A stretch of 64,000 bases of DNA from Peptococcaceae bacterium (GTDB lineage Bacteria; Bacillota; Desulfotomaculia; Desulfotomaculales; Desulfocucumaceae), in assembly GCA_023512435.1 (NCBI GenBank), contig JAILZP010000008.1, positions 35,691-99,690 of the forward strand, read 5' to 3'. Positions 46,168-55,168 of the stretch are shown here, piece after piece. Every line of letters starts with the position of its first letter. The stretch's first letter is position 1. Position numbers and translations under genes: made by a program. The notes below the pieces were generated by a model. That model was not told the DNA's origin and did not search any database. It was given only the letters and a program-made list of their open reading frames with translations.

Positions 46168-49100
46168 AAAGATGACCGGAAAATGGACCGGTGAACAGAT
46201 GGAGGCCATTTCCGCCAGGGGGTGCAACCTGCTGGTTTCGGCCGCGGCGGGGGCCGGTAAAACCGCCGTGCTGGTGGAGAGAATCCTGGGCCGGATCATG
46301 GACGAACACCACCCGGTGGACATAGACCGACTGCTGGTGGTTACCTTTACCAACGCCGCCGCCGCCGAGATGCGGGAAAGGATAGCGTCGGCCATTTCCT
46401 CGGAACTCCGGGAGCGGGGCGACAGCGGCCGGTTAAGCCTTCAGCCGGTGCTGCTGAACAGGGCCAGGATAAGCACCATTCACTCTTTCTGCATGGATGT
46501 TATAAAGCAGTATTATTACCGGATCGGACTGGACCCGGGTTTCCGCATCGCCGACGAGACGGAGGCCGCCATGCTTAAGTTCGACGTGCTGGAGGAAATG
46601 CTGGAGGCCCTGTATTCGGGAGGCATGGAGGTTGACGGATTCTCCGGGCTGGCGGAGTGCTACGGAGGGGACCTTGACGACTCCGCCCTGATGCAGCTGG
46701 TGATTAAGGTTTACGATTTTTCCAGGAGCAATCCCGACCCTTCCGGCTGGCTGGAAAGGATGGCTGCAAAATTCAGCCCCGCCGGGAATCCTGAAGATGC
46801 TTTGAGGGACCTGGCGGCGGTGGTGCTGTCCGGAGTTGCCGGGTCCCTGGAGGATGTGTCGGCCGAGATTGAACGGGCTTTAAGCATTTGCCGGAAGCCC
46901 GGCGGCCCCATGACTTACGCTTCCGTGATGGAAGAAGACCTGGCGCTGGTCCGGGATCTCGCCGAATCCTGTGCCAGGGGTTGGGATGAGGCGTGCCGGT
47001 CCTTCGCCGGGGTGCGGTTTTCCATCCTGAAAAGGGCGGGGTCCGGGGTGGATGAGGGGCTGAAGGAACAGGTGGCGGCCATCAGGAGCAGGGCCAAGAA
47101 AAAAATAAAGACCCTGGGCGACACCTTCCTGGCCAGGCCGCTGGCGGAACACGCCGCCGACATGGAAAGGGCTGCCCCGGTGATGAGATCCCTGGCCGGA
47201 ATGGCGGCCGGGTTTGCGGAAAGATACCGCCTGGCCAAGGCATCCAGGGGGCTGGTGGACTTCGGGGACCTGGAGCACTACTGCCTGCAGATACTTGCGG
47301 ACCGGGACCGGGACGGGGAACTGAAGCCCTCGGAGGCGGCCCTGGAACTCCGGGAACAGTTTGAAGAGGTGCTGGTGGACGAATACCAGGACATCAACCC
47401 GGTCCAGGAAGCCATAATAAAACTGGTATCCAGGTCCCATGACGCCCAAAACCTGTTCATGGTGGGGGACGTGAAACAGAGCATCTACCGTTTCCGGCTG
47501 GCCGATCCGAACCTGTTCCTGGAAAAATACCGGGAGTATTCCGAACCGGCGGGGGGGAAAGGCCGGCTGGTGAGGCTTTCCAGAAACTTCAGGAGCCGCC
47601 GGGAAATCATCGACGCCGTCAATTACATTTTCCGCCTGGTCATGGTGGGTGAGGCCGCCGAACTGGACTACGGCCCCGAGGCGGAGCTGGTATTCGGGGC
47701 CGGCATGTACGGCCGGGAGGAGAGAGTTTTTCACGACCGCCGGGTGGAACTGCACCTGCTGGACCGGTCCCGGCCGGAACCGGAGGAGGACCCCGGTGAA
47801 GAGAATTTCGCCCCGGAAGAAATCCGGGAGGAACCTTCCGAAGACGACTTTTCCGACGGAGAGGACCCGGGGGCCGTCCAGGCCGAGGCCAGGCTGGCGG
47901 CCGGCCGGATCCGGGCGCTGATAGACAGCGGTTTCGAGGTGTACGACAGTGCCCTGAACGCCTTCAGGCCGGCCAGGTACAGTGACGTGGCGGTTCTAAT
48001 GCGGGCCACCCGGGGCAGATCGGATGTATTCGTGGATGAATTGAGGGGTTATGGCATTCCGGCCTATGCCGAACCGGACACCGGCTACTTCCAGTCCACC
48101 GAGATAGAGACCATGGTTTCACTGCTCAAGCTGCTGGACAACCCCCGGCAGGACATTCCACTGGCGGCGGTGCTGCGGTCCCCGGTGGCGGGCCTGGGGT
48201 GCGAGGAACTGGCGCAGTTGAGAATGACCCAAAGAACGGGGGATTTGTGGGACGCGGTGGTTGCCGCGTCCGGGCAGGCGGAAGGGGAAACGGCCCGAAA
48301 GCTGTCAAGGTTTTTAACTTCGCTGGAGAGGTGGCGGGAACTGGGCCGCAGGGCCGCCATGACGGATCTGATCTGGACCATATACCGGGAGACCGGGTAC
48401 TACCGCTTCGCGGGCGCCATGCCGGGCGGGGCCCAGCGGCAGGCCAACCTCAGGGCCCTGCACCACTGGGCCGGACAGTACGAGGCCACCAACTTCAGGG
48501 GCATCTTCAGCTTTCTCCGCTTCATCGACCGGATGCGGGAGAAGGGTGAAGACCCCGGCAGGGCACGCACCCTGGGTGAAAACGAGAATGTGGTCAGGAT
48601 CATGAGCATTCACAAGAGCAAAGGGCTGGAATTCCCGGTGGTGGTGGTATCCGGCCTGGGCACCAAATTCAACCTGCGGGACTTGGACAGCGAAATACTC
48701 CTGCACCGGGAGCTGGGATTCGGCCCCTGGATCATCGACCCGGAGGCCAGGGTGGCCTATCCGACCCTGGCCAGGCTCGCGGTTCGGGAAAAGCTGCGCC
48801 GGGAAGCCCTGGCCGAGGAAATGAGGATCCTGTACGTGGCCATGACCAGGGCCAGGGAAAAGCTGATTCTGACCGGCGTGACCGCCGATTTGCGAAAGTC
48901 GGCGGCCCGGTGGTCGAGGAACGTCCACAGGGGCCTTACGGCCGCAGACGTGTTGAATGCGGGGTCGTTCCTGGACTGGTTGGGCCCGGCCCTGGCCAGG
49001 CACCCGGACGGAGGGCCGCTGCGGGAGGGTCATACGGCCGGGGGTGCCCTTGCCTCCGGCAGTGGAGAGGGTGAGGGTTCCCGCTGGCTGATAAGCGTTG

Positions 49101-49966
49101 GAAAAACGGGCGTTTTGGGGCAGACGGAGACGGCCGGGGAGGACTGGGCGGACCCCGCCGCCGGTGAGATCGCGGAAAAGATCAGCCGGGGGGAGATAAT
49201 AGAAAGCGCGGGCAAGTACGCCGCCGAGGTCGGGAGAAGGCTTTCCTGGGTTTACCCGGCCCGGGAGGCGGCCGGAATGCCGGCCAAGGCGACGGTCACC
49301 GGCCTCGGTGAAGCGGCCGGGGCGAACCCGGCGGCGGAGGAGGAAGGAGAATCCTCCGGAAACCTTTCGGGTGACGGCTTCCGGAGATTGTCCTGCCTGA
49401 AGCCGGCATACGCCAGGCCGGTTTTCATGGCCGGGAAAAGGGATCTGACGGCGGCCGAAAGAGGGGTGGCGGTGCACGTGGTGATGCGCCACCTGGACCT
49501 GGGGGGGAACCTCGCTCCCGAAGGCATCGCGGGCCAGGTGATCCGCATGGTGGAGCGGGAACTGATCACCGGGGATCAGGCGGCCGCAGTGGACTGCCGG
49601 AGGGTGGCGGAATTTTTCCGTTCCGTCCCGGGCAGGCGGGTGCTGGCGGCGGGGACGGTAAAAAGGGAGATACCCTTCAGCCTGGCGGTTCCGGCCGGGG
49701 AACTGTATCCCGGGCTGGAAGACCGTGATTCCGGTGAAAGGGTTCTGGTGCAGGGGGTCGTTGACTGCCTGGCGGATGAGGGGGACGGATATCTCTTGAT
49801 TGATTACAAGACCGGCGGGCATGACGGAGAGGACCCCGGCCGGCTGGCCCGAAGGTACAGAAGCCAGATTGACTGGTACGCCAGGGCCGTGGAGACTCTC
49901 ACCGGCCGCCCGGTTAAAGACCGCTACCTGTACTTTTTCGACCTGGGGTTGGACCTGAAGGTATAG
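46160..49966 (+). CDS. addA: ATP-dependent helicase-nuclease subunit A
   Basis: 1268 residues. UvrD-type helicase: LVSAAAGAGKTAVLVERI (Walker A), VDEYQDINPVQ (motif II), VGDVKQSIYRFR (motif III), IMSIHKSKGLEFPVVVV, YVAMTRAREKL; the C-terminal nuclease has LIDYKTGG. Together with AddB it resects DNA ends. ATG 46160 follows GGAGGG by about 9 bases; frames opening further upstream lie inside addB. A degenerate heptamer repeat follows. Confidence 0.96.
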   Translation: MGKKMTGKWTGEQMEAISARGCNLLVSAAAGAGKTAVLVERILGRIMDEHHPVDIDRLLVVTFTNAAAAEMRERIASAISSELRERGDSGRLSLQPVLLNRARISTIHSFCMDVIKQYYYRIGLDPGFRIADETEAAMLKFDVLEEMLEALYSGGMEVDGFSGLAECYGGDLDDSALMQLVIKVYDFSRSNPDPSGWLERMAAKFSPAGNPEDALRDLAAVVLSGVAGSLEDVSAEIERALSICRKPGGPMTYASVMEEDLALVRDLAESCARGWDEACRSFAGVRFSILKRAGSGVDEGLKEQVAAIRSRAKKKIKTLGDTFLARPLAEHAADMERAAPVMRSLAGMAAGFAERYRLAKASRGLVDFGDLEHYCLQILADRDRDGELKPSEAALELREQFEEVLVDEYQDINPVQEAIIKLVSRSHDAQNLFMVGDVKQSIYRFRLADPNLFLEKYREYSEPAGGKGRLVRLSRNFRSRREIIDAVNYIFRLVMVGEAAELDYGPEAELVFGAGMYGREERVFHDRRVELHLLDRSRPEPEEDPGEENFAPEEIREEPSEDDFSDGEDPGAVQAEARLAAGRIRALIDSGFEVYDSALNAFRPARYSDVAVLMRATRGRSDVFVDELRGYGIPAYAEPDTGYFQSTEIETMVSLLKLLDNPRQDIPLAAVLRSPVAGLGCEELAQLRMTQRTGDLWDAVVAASGQAEGETARKLSRFLTSLERWRELGRRAAMTDLIWTIYRETGYYRFAGAMPGGAQRQANLRALHHWAGQYEATNFRGIFSFLRFIDRMREKGEDPGRARTLGENENVVRIMSIHKSKGLEFPVVVVSGLGTKFNLRDLDSEILLHRELGFGPWIIDPEARVAYPTLARLAVREKLRREALAEEMRILYVAMTRAREKLILTGVTADLRKSAARWSRNVHRGLTAADVLNAGSFLDWLGPALARHPDGGPLREGHTAGGALASGSGEGEGSRWLISVGKTGVLGQTETAGEDWADPAAGEIAEKISRGEIIESAGKYAAEVGRRLSWVYPAREAAGMPAKATVTGLGEAAGANPAAEEEGESSGNLSGDGFRRLSCLKPAYARPVFMAGKRDLTAAERGVAVHVVMRHLDLGGNLAPEGIAGQVIRMVERELITGDQAAAVDCRRVAEFFRSVPGRRVLAAGTVKREIPFSLAVPAGELYPGLEDRDSGERVLVQGVVDCLADEGDGYLLIDYKTGGHDGEDPGRLARRYRSQIDWYARAVETLTGRPVKDRYLYFFDLGLDLKV

Positions 49967-50001
49967 GAATTGAGGGTTGGAAATCGGAAATTGAGAATTG
50001 T
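49967..50001. repeat. Degenerate seven-base-period repeat after addA
   Basis: Five units: GAATTGA, GGGTTGG, AAATCGG, AAATTGA, GAATTGT, starting at the addA stop codon. Confidence 0.65.
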
Positions 50002-50098
50002 TCCCGCATGATTCTTCGATAGAAGAGAAAGTTTATTGAGCGATATTTCTGGATCAGCCTCTTTCCCTTGAGATATAATAATTCCAGGAGTGGTAACA

Positions 50099-50386
50099 AT
50101 GGACTTGGAAATGATTAAAGAGATTGCCGTTCCGATTTTGAGGCGGCATGGTGTGGCAAAGGCATCTGTTTTTGGTTCCTACGCAAAAGGAGATTATGAT
50201 AAAAACAGCGACGTGGATATTTTAATTGAATATGCCCCTGGTGTTAGGAAATCGCTTTTCACCCGAATTAAGATAAAGAACGAACTTAAAAGGGCCCTTC
50301 AAAAAGATGTAGATGTAGTAACAGAAGCTTCTCTATCACAGCATTTAAGAGATGAGGTGATGAGGGAAGGAAGGACGATCATGTGA
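50099..50386 (+). CDS. MNT-type nucleotidyltransferase antitoxin
   Basis: 95 residues. Minimal nucleotidyltransferase with FGSYAKGDYDKNSDVDILIEY (GSx10DxD motif, near residues 28-45). In MntA/HepT systems this protein AMPylates and silences the HEPN toxin encoded next door. ATG 50099 after AGGAG. Its base composition is clearly more AT-rich than the flanking addA and hisG, suggesting acquisition. The partner gene overlaps its stop codon. Confidence 0.88.
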   Translation: MDLEMIKEIAVPILRRHGVAKASVFGSYAKGDYDKNSDVDILIEYAPGVRKSLFTRIKIKNELKRALQKDVDVVTEASLSQHLRDEVMREGRTIM

Positions 50387-50728
50387 AGAAGGAAAAAGGC
50401 GACAGGGCACGTCTAAATCATATTCTGGAATGCGTTGGACTGATTTCAGAATGGGTTGAAGGTATAACAAAAGATGGCTTTCTGGCCAATAAAATGCTCC
50501 AGGAAGCGCTTATCAGGCAGATGGAGATAATTGGCGAAGCAACGAAATATCTCAAAACAACTTAAGAATAGACACCCGGAGATCCCTTGGAAAGAAATGG
50601 CGGGTATGAGGGATGTCCTGATCCATGATTATTTCGGGGTGGACTTGGAGGAGATTTGGGAAACGGCAACAAAAGACATCCCCGAACTGGAACGGCAAAT
50701 AAACAAAATTCTGAAAGAGATGGTCTAA
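50383..50728 (+). pseudogene. HEPN-domain toxin (HepT/DUF86), frameshifted
   Basis: GTG 50383 overlaps the antitoxin stop. The first frame encodes the N-terminal helices and ends at TAA after EATKYLKTT. The C-terminal half continues in the next frame (KQLKNRHPEIPWKEMAGMRD), with the RNase motif RDVLIHDYF (Rx4H) and FGVDLEEIW. The two halves join naturally as KYL-SKQLKNRH, so a 1- or 2-base indel happened near 50548-50560, in a TCTC/AAAA context. The intact toxin would be about 115 residues. It may be truly dead, a sequencing error, or a slippage site. AT-rich like its partner. Confidence 0.82.
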
Positions 50729-50732
50729 TAAG

Positions 50733-50770
50733 AAAGGGCCGGATGAAAAACAAGTTCCAGCCTTTTTTGT
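50733..50770 (+). terminator. Possible terminator after the toxin gene
   Basis: AAAGGGCCGGA pairs imperfectly with TCCAGCCTTT across a roughly 12-base loop and is followed by a T-run (50765-50770). Confidence 0.4.
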
Positions 50771-50805
50771 TTTCAATTGTGAGTTCTGAGGATAATAAAA
50801 AAGTC

Positions 50806-50834
50806 TTGACACCTCACCGGGGCGGGTTTATACT
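50806..50834 (+). promoter_or_regulatory. Promoter of hisG
   Basis: Perfect TTGACA (50806-50811), 17-base spacer, TATACT (50829-50834), about 70 bases before hisG. Confidence 0.75.
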
Positions 50835-50906
50835 TACTCAGTAGACTTTAACAAGATAAAGCAGTAATATATTACTAATGTAAAGTACAGCGGAGGTATC
50901 GGAAAC

Positions 50907-51779
50907 ATGGGGAGATTGAGGCTGGGGCTGCCCAAGGGAAGTCTGCAGGAGGCTACCTTTCAGCTCTTCAAGAGGGCGGGGTTTAACATTACCCTGCGCA
51001 GCAGGTCGTACTTCCCTGCCATTGACGACCCGGAGCTGGAGGTGGTGCTGATGCGCGCCCAGGAAATACCGCGGTACGTCAACGAGGGTGTGCTGGACGC
51101 GGGACTCTCGGGGCTGGACTGGATCATGGAAAACGAGGCCGACGTGGTGGAAGTGGCCGACCTGGTTTATTCAAAGCAAACCACCAGCCCCATAAGGCTG
51201 GTGCTGGCGGTGGCCAACGACAGCGACATAAATTCGGTTTACGACCTGGAAGGGAAAAGGATAGCCACCGAGCTGGTGCGGGTGACCAAAAGGTACCTGG
51301 CTGATCACGGTGTAAAAGCCTCCGTGGAATTTTCATACGGGGCCACCGAGGTCAAGGTGCCGGACCTGGTGGACGCCATTGCCGACATAACTGAAACCGG
51401 AAGTTCCCTAAAGGCCAACAACCTCCGGATCATCGCCACCATCCTGGAGTCGAACACCAAGCTGCACGCCAACCGCGGGGCCTGGGAGGTTCCCTGGAAG
51501 CGGGAGAAACTGCAGAACCTGGCGGTGCTCCTGCAGGGAGCGCTGAGGGCGGACTCCAATGTCGGGCTGAAGATGAACGTGCCCGGGGAAAAAATAAACA
51601 GCGTGCTGTCGGTTTTGCCGGCCATGAAGCACCCCACCATATCCAGGCTATACAACAGCGACTGGGTGGCCGTGGAGGTGATCCTGGATGAAAAGATGGC
51701 CAGGGACCTGATCCCGTCCTTGAGGAGGATGGGCGCCCAGGATATTATAGAGTACCCGCTGAACAAGGTAATCCCTTAA
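50907..51779 (+). CDS. hisG: ATP phosphoribosyltransferase, long form
   Basis: 290 residues. First and feedback-controlled step of histidine synthesis (ATP plus PRPP). The catalytic part is about 1-210 ([22 protein letters not shown]-binding [17 protein letters not shown]). The extra C-terminal ACT-like regulatory domain (about 215-290: [19 protein letters not shown]) marks the long HisG, which works without HisZ. The ATG follows GCGGAGG. It is isolated here, with no other his gene in the window. Confidence 0.94.
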   Translation: MGRLRLGLPKGSLQEATFQLFKRAGFNITLRSRSYFPAIDDPELEVVLMRAQEIPRYVNEGVLDAGLSGLDWIMENEADVVEVADLVYSKQTTSPIRLVLAVANDSDINSVYDLEGKRIATELVRVTKRYLADHGVKASVEFSYGATEVKVPDLVDAIADITETGSSLKANNLRIIATILESNTKLHANRGAWEVPWKREKLQNLAVLLQGALRADSNVGLKMNVPGEKINSVLSVLPAMKHPTISRLYNSDWVAVEVILDEKMARDLIPSLRRMGAQDIIEYPLNKVIP

Positions 51780-52051
51780 TTGGGGGCGGGCATTTCAAGC
51801 GGGAATCCGGAATTCATAATCCAGAATGGATTTGTATGAAATATCCGACATCGGAATAATCAAAACGTGAGCTGCCGGTTGCTGCCGGCTGCATTACTTT
51901 TTAAAAAAGAAGTATACAGTAACAGCTTATTATAAAATATAATAAAATGAATGGGTCTCATATGTTTGTTACCAGGAAGAAATTACCTGGCAGTGGATTC
52001 TGGATTCTGACCCGTTAAATCTGCATTCTTCCTGGAAGCGAGGTTTTTTCA

Positions 52052-52735
52052 TTGATACCATTGAGGGACAGCGTCAGGCCCCGGAAGACCCCCTATGTGA
52101 ACTGGTTCCTGATAGCGCTGAATTTGTACGTGTTTGTCAGGGAAATAATGCTTCCCACCGATTTGCTGAACGAAGTGTTTTACAACCTGGGGGTTATCCC
52201 CTCCAACGTCCTCCACCTGCTTTTTACCGGGTCTCCCCTGGATACGGTGATGATCACCTTCATCACCGCCATGTTCCTGCACGGCGGCTGGATGCACGTG
52301 CTGAGCAACATGCTGTTCCTCTGGGTGTTCGGGGACAACGTTGAGGACAGGATGGGCCACCTGCGCTACCTGCTGTTTTACCTGGCGGCGGGTATTATCG
52401 CCAGCATTTCCCACATCCTGGCCAATCCCGCCTCGGAGGTGCCCATCATCGGGGCCAGCGGCGCGGTGGCCGGGGTTCTCGGCGGATACTTCGTAACCTT
52501 CCCAAGGGCCCGGGTACTGGCCTTGATCCCGATCATCTTTTTTTTCACCCTGGCGGAAATCCCGGCGGTGATTTTCCTGGCCATGTGGTTTATCCTCCAG
52601 ATATTCAACGGGACGGCATCCCTGGGCGGGGCCGTCAACCCGGTGGCCTGGTGGGCTCACATAGGGGGATTTCTGGCCGGCATATTGCTGACAAAGATCA
52701 TGGCTCCAAGAAGAATCAGCTGGTACAGGGACTGA
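52052..52735 (+). CDS. Rhomboid-family intramembrane serine protease
   Basis: 227 residues, six or seven membrane helices. Catalytic dyad Ser136 in GASGAVAGVLGG and His203 in WWAHIGGFLAG; HGGWMHVLSNMLFLW is the conserved early motif. The N-terminus MIPLRDSVRPRKTP is typical. The start is TTG 52052 with GCGAGG about 9 bases upstream. The 270 bases before it contain an AT-rich patch near 51925-51950, but no clear promoter. Confidence 0.92.
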   Translation: MIPLRDSVRPRKTPYVNWFLIALNLYVFVREIMLPTDLLNEVFYNLGVIPSNVLHLLFTGSPLDTVMITFITAMFLHGGWMHVLSNMLFLWVFGDNVEDRMGHLRYLLFYLAAGIIASISHILANPASEVPIIGASGAVAGVLGGYFVTFPRARVLALIPIIFFFTLAEIPAVIFLAMWFILQIFNGTASLGGAVNPVAWWAHIGGFLAGILLTKIMAPRRISWYRD

Positions 52736-52830
52736 AACGGCAGCCCCCGGCCGCACTTCCGCAACCCCTGCATACTTCTGGAAAACACGGTTATAATAAG
52801 TTCGCCATGAAATAAACGGGGGTTTCAAAA

Positions 52831-53088
52831 ATGAAAAGGGATATCAGGATTGTGGGTATTCTGGTGGAGGCCAGGGCGAATCGAGCGCCCGAGGTCCAGG
52901 AGGTGTTAACCAGGTACGGGTCCAGGATCCTGATGAGGTGCGGCATACCGGACCCCGGAAGGGAAAGGGGGATTATCACCCTCACCATGCAGGCCGGGGA
53001 GGACGAATACCGGAGCATGGAAAGCGACCTGCAGAGGATCGGCGGGGTAACGGTCAGGAGCGTGTCTCTGGGGGAAGCCCTGGGCTAG
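52831..53088 (+). CDS. Iron-only hydrogenase system regulator-like protein (TM1266 type)
   Basis: 85 residues with a ferredoxin-like/ACT-type fold like NikR C-termini: RIVGILVEARANRAPEVQEVLTRYG, IITLTMQAGEDEY, IGGVTVRSVSL. Such proteins are usually encoded near [FeFe]-hydrogenase maturation genes, none of which lie here. GGGGG precedes the ATG, and a TATAAT (52792-52797) lies upstream. Confidence 0.8.
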   Translation: MKRDIRIVGILVEARANRAPEVQEVLTRYGSRILMRCGIPDPGRERGIITLTMQAGEDEYRSMESDLQRIGGVTVRSVSLGEALG

Positions 53089-53110
53089 TCCCTTGCTTCG
53101 GAAAAGCGGC

Positions 53111-53141
53111 GGGGCAGGTAAGTTTATTCAATACCTGCCCC
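53111..53141. terminator. Bidirectional hairpin between convergent small genes
   Basis: GGGGCAGGTA (53111-53120) and TACCTGCCCC (53132-53141) form a perfect 10-base stem between the plus-strand regulator and the minus-strand 35-residue frame. T-runs are weak. Confidence 0.55.
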
Positions 53142-53223
53142 GGCTAAATACCAGTTATTTTGTTGGCATACTGCACCGGTTTTCCCTCCAATAACTGATT
53201 TTTTCGCTGCCGCAACCCCGCCA

Positions 53224-53331
53224 TTACTCCGGATGGCTTGAAATTCGGCCCGGATCGTCGCCTTCGGCATCGGCCTCAATGCTTTCCAGGCCGATGTCCT
53301 TAAGGATTTGATCGATAAGTTCCTTGGTCAT
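53224..53331 (-). CDS. Small acidic protein, 35 residues
   Basis: Starts MTKELIDQILKDIGLESIEA and ends with acidic, polar residues. The ATG at 53331 is preceded by GAGGAGGTG at the right distance, and a near-perfect sigma-A promoter lies 45 bases upstream (53376-53403). The N-terminus should form an amphipathic helix. I do not recognise it. The combination of promoter, ribosome site and terminator hairpin is the reason for calling it. Confidence 0.6.
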   Translation of the reverse strand: MTKELIDQILKDIGLESIEADAEGDDPGRISSHPE

Positions 53332-53375
53332 ATAGCACCTCCTCAGCTGAAATTTTAAATTGATTAAGTAATACA

Positions 53376-53403
53376 ATTATATGCCGTTCCGGTTATGTGT
53401 CAA
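53376..53403 (-). promoter_or_regulatory. Promoter of the 35-residue protein gene
   Basis: On the minus strand TTGACA (53398-53403), 16-base spacer, TATAAT (53376-53381): both boxes perfect. Confidence 0.75.
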
Positions 53404-53501
53404 TATAGTTAAGGTTAAAAAGCTGTAAAAAATAAATGGACGGTAAAAAATTAATGCTGAACCGAAGGCATGTCTTTAAAATTTCAGATGAACGATCGGT
53501 C

Positions 53502-53530
53502 TTGCTTTTTTGTCCTGGAGATTGTATATT
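53502..53530 (+). promoter_or_regulatory. Promoter of the aroF-pheA operon
   Basis: TTGCTT (53502-53507), 17-base spacer, TATATT (53525-53530), about 35 bases before the T-box stem I. Confidence 0.65.
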
Positions 53531-53565
53531 ACTTTTATAACCCATCAATGACCATAAAATCCATG

Positions 53566-53856
53566 AAGGAGAAAAGTAGGTCGGAAACAGCCCTCAAGGG
53601 AGAAGGCGTCGGCGACTGGGAGCGCCTTCAGGGAATGACCGGCTGAAGTTCTCTCCGGAGATGCAGGCTGAAGCCGCTGTTGATGAAGCCGCGGTGCGTA
53701 GGCCGGGCCGCTTTTCCCGCGTTAGAGGGAAGGGGTATCGGAACATGTTTTCCCGTACTCTGGCTGAGCGGGTGCGCCTCGGGGCGCGCCAACTAGGGTG
53801 GTAACACGGACGCGCTTTTAGCCTTCCGTCCCTAAATATCGGGCGGGGGGCTTTTT
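53566..53856 (+). promoter_or_regulatory. T-box leader with Phe specifier (first, complete module)
   Basis: Stem I starts with GGAGA (53568-53572) pairing with TCTCC (53652-53656). The specifier loop has AGTA on the 5' side and GAAGTTC on the 3' side, and TTC (53649-53651, Phe) fits the pheA operon. The T-box core AGGGTGGTAACACGG is at 53795-53809, and a GC-rich terminator ends in TTTTT at 53852-53856. Uncharged tRNA-Phe should favour the antiterminator. Confidence 0.85.
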
Positions 53857-53879
53857 GCATGTGTCGGGAAACATGTCCT

Positions 53880-53977
53880 GTGCCTGCTGAGGGGGCCCGG
53901 AAAGGGTCAAACTGGGTGGGACCGCGGAAGCCTGCAACTTTCGTCCCGGTGAAGGTGTTGCGGGCTTTACTTTTTTG
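53880..53977 (+). promoter_or_regulatory. Second T-box antiterminator/terminator module without its own stem I
   Basis: Core CTGGGTGGGACCGCGG ends at 53927, close to the T-box consensus. AAGCCTGCAAC (53928-53938) pairs with GTTGCGGGCTT (53957-53967), followed by ACTTTTTT, as a terminator. Only about 55 bases separate the first terminator from this core, too short for a second stem I. Confidence 0.75.
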
Positions 53978-53993
53978 ACGGGAGGTGGGTTCA

Positions 53994-55151
53994 ATGAGCG
54001 ACGAGGAAGGTTTTTTCGGCCTGCGGGGAAGTCAAAATGCCAATGACCGGTTAATGGTATGTGTTAACAGGCAAGTCAAAATTAATCGAAAGGGAGGCAG
54101 CCCGGCACTGGATTCAAAAATGGCCGGGAAGAATATGATCGTGGTTATGGATATCGGGTGCTCCAGGGAGCAAATAGACGCGGTGGTGGAGAAGCTGGAA
54201 CGATCCGGATTTCAGGCCCACACCATCGTGGGCGTGAAAAGGATTGTCATAGGCGCAGTGGGGGACCGGGGTGCGATACCGTCCCTGGGTCTGGAAGGAA
54301 TGCCGGGGGTGATTAGCGTGATGCCCATTATGCGCCCCTACAAACTGGTCAGCAAGGAGGCCGCCGGGGGCGGAAGTTCGTTGGTCAGGGTGGGGCGGGT
54401 AGAGATAGGCGGAAGCCGGGTCGTACTGATGGCCGGACCTTGCGCCGTGGAATCAAAGGAACAGATGTACGCGGCGGCCAGGGCGGTAAGCCTGGCCGGG
54501 GCCGGGATAATGAGGGGAGGGGCCTTCAAGCCCAGGACATCACCGTACAGCTTCCAGGGCCTGGAGGAAGAGGGGCTGAAAATTCTGGCCGGGGCCGCCG
54601 GGGAGTACGGCCTGGCCACGGTGACCGAGGTCGTGGATCTGCCAAGCCTGGATTTGGCCTTGAAATACGTGGACATGGTGCAGATCGGGGCCAGGAACAT
54701 GCAAAACTTCCGCCTGCTGCAGGCCGTGGGCCGGTCGGGGCGCCCGGTCCTGCTGAAAAGGGGTTTGTCCGCCACCGTGGAGGAGTGGCTGATGGCGGCG
54801 GAGTATATAGCGTCCGAGGGAAACGCCGGCATCGTTTTGTGCGAGCGGGGGATCAGGACATTTGAGACTTCCACCAGGAACACCCTTGATCTGAGCGCGG
54901 TTCCGCTGGTGAAAAGCCTGTCGCACCTCCCGGTGGTGGTGGACCCCAGCCATGCCACCGGAACGAGGAAACTGGTGGGGCCCATGAGCCTCGCGGCGGT
55001 GGCGGCCGGGGCCGACGGCCTGCTGATTGAGGTGCATCCCGATCCGCAGAAGGCACTTTGTGACGGGCCCCAGTCCCTGAGCCCCGAGGAGTTCGAAAAA
55101 GTGGCCCGGGAAATAAGGTCGGTGGCCGCCGCGGTGGGCAGGGCAGCGTGA
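53994..55151 (+). CDS. aroF: 3-deoxy-7-phosphoheptulonate synthase (type I-beta)
   Basis: 385 residues. First step of the shikimate pathway (PEP plus erythrose-4-phosphate). After an unusual N-terminal extension of about 47 residues comes the ferredoxin-like regulatory domain (MIVVMDIGCSREQIDAVV), then the barrel: VLMAGPCAVES, KPRTSPYSFQGL, QIGARNMQNF, CERGIRTFE, VVDPSHATG. ATG 53994 is 8 bases after GGAGG; an internal ATG at 54135 would give the usual family N-terminus. It is under the Phe T-box and cotranscribed with pheA. Confidence 0.93.
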   Translation: MSDEEGFFGLRGSQNANDRLMVCVNRQVKINRKGGSPALDSKMAGKNMIVVMDIGCSREQIDAVVEKLERSGFQAHTIVGVKRIVIGAVGDRGAIPSLGLEGMPGVISVMPIMRPYKLVSKEAAGGGSSLVRVGRVEIGGSRVVLMAGPCAVESKEQMYAAARAVSLAGAGIMRGGAFKPRTSPYSFQGLEEEGLKILAGAAGEYGLATVTEVVDLPSLDLALKYVDMVQIGARNMQNFRLLQAVGRSGRPVLLKRGLSATVEEWLMAAEYIASEGNAGIVLCERGIRTFETSTRNTLDLSAVPLVKSLSHLPVVVDPSHATGTRKLVGPMSLAAVAAGADGLLIEVHPDPQKALCDGPQSLSPEEFEKVAREIRSVAAAVGRAA

Positions 55152-55168
55152 CCGGCGGGGGGATGGTT

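Noticed and set aside
48314..49822. A 502-residue open frame antisense to addA, and similar long minus-strand frames at 7062-8126, 1952-2890, 31906-33141, 33186-34472 and 45016-46395
   Set aside because: High GC at third positions keeps the complementary frames of real genes open. These lack ribosome sites and recognisable motifs, and cover well-supported genes.
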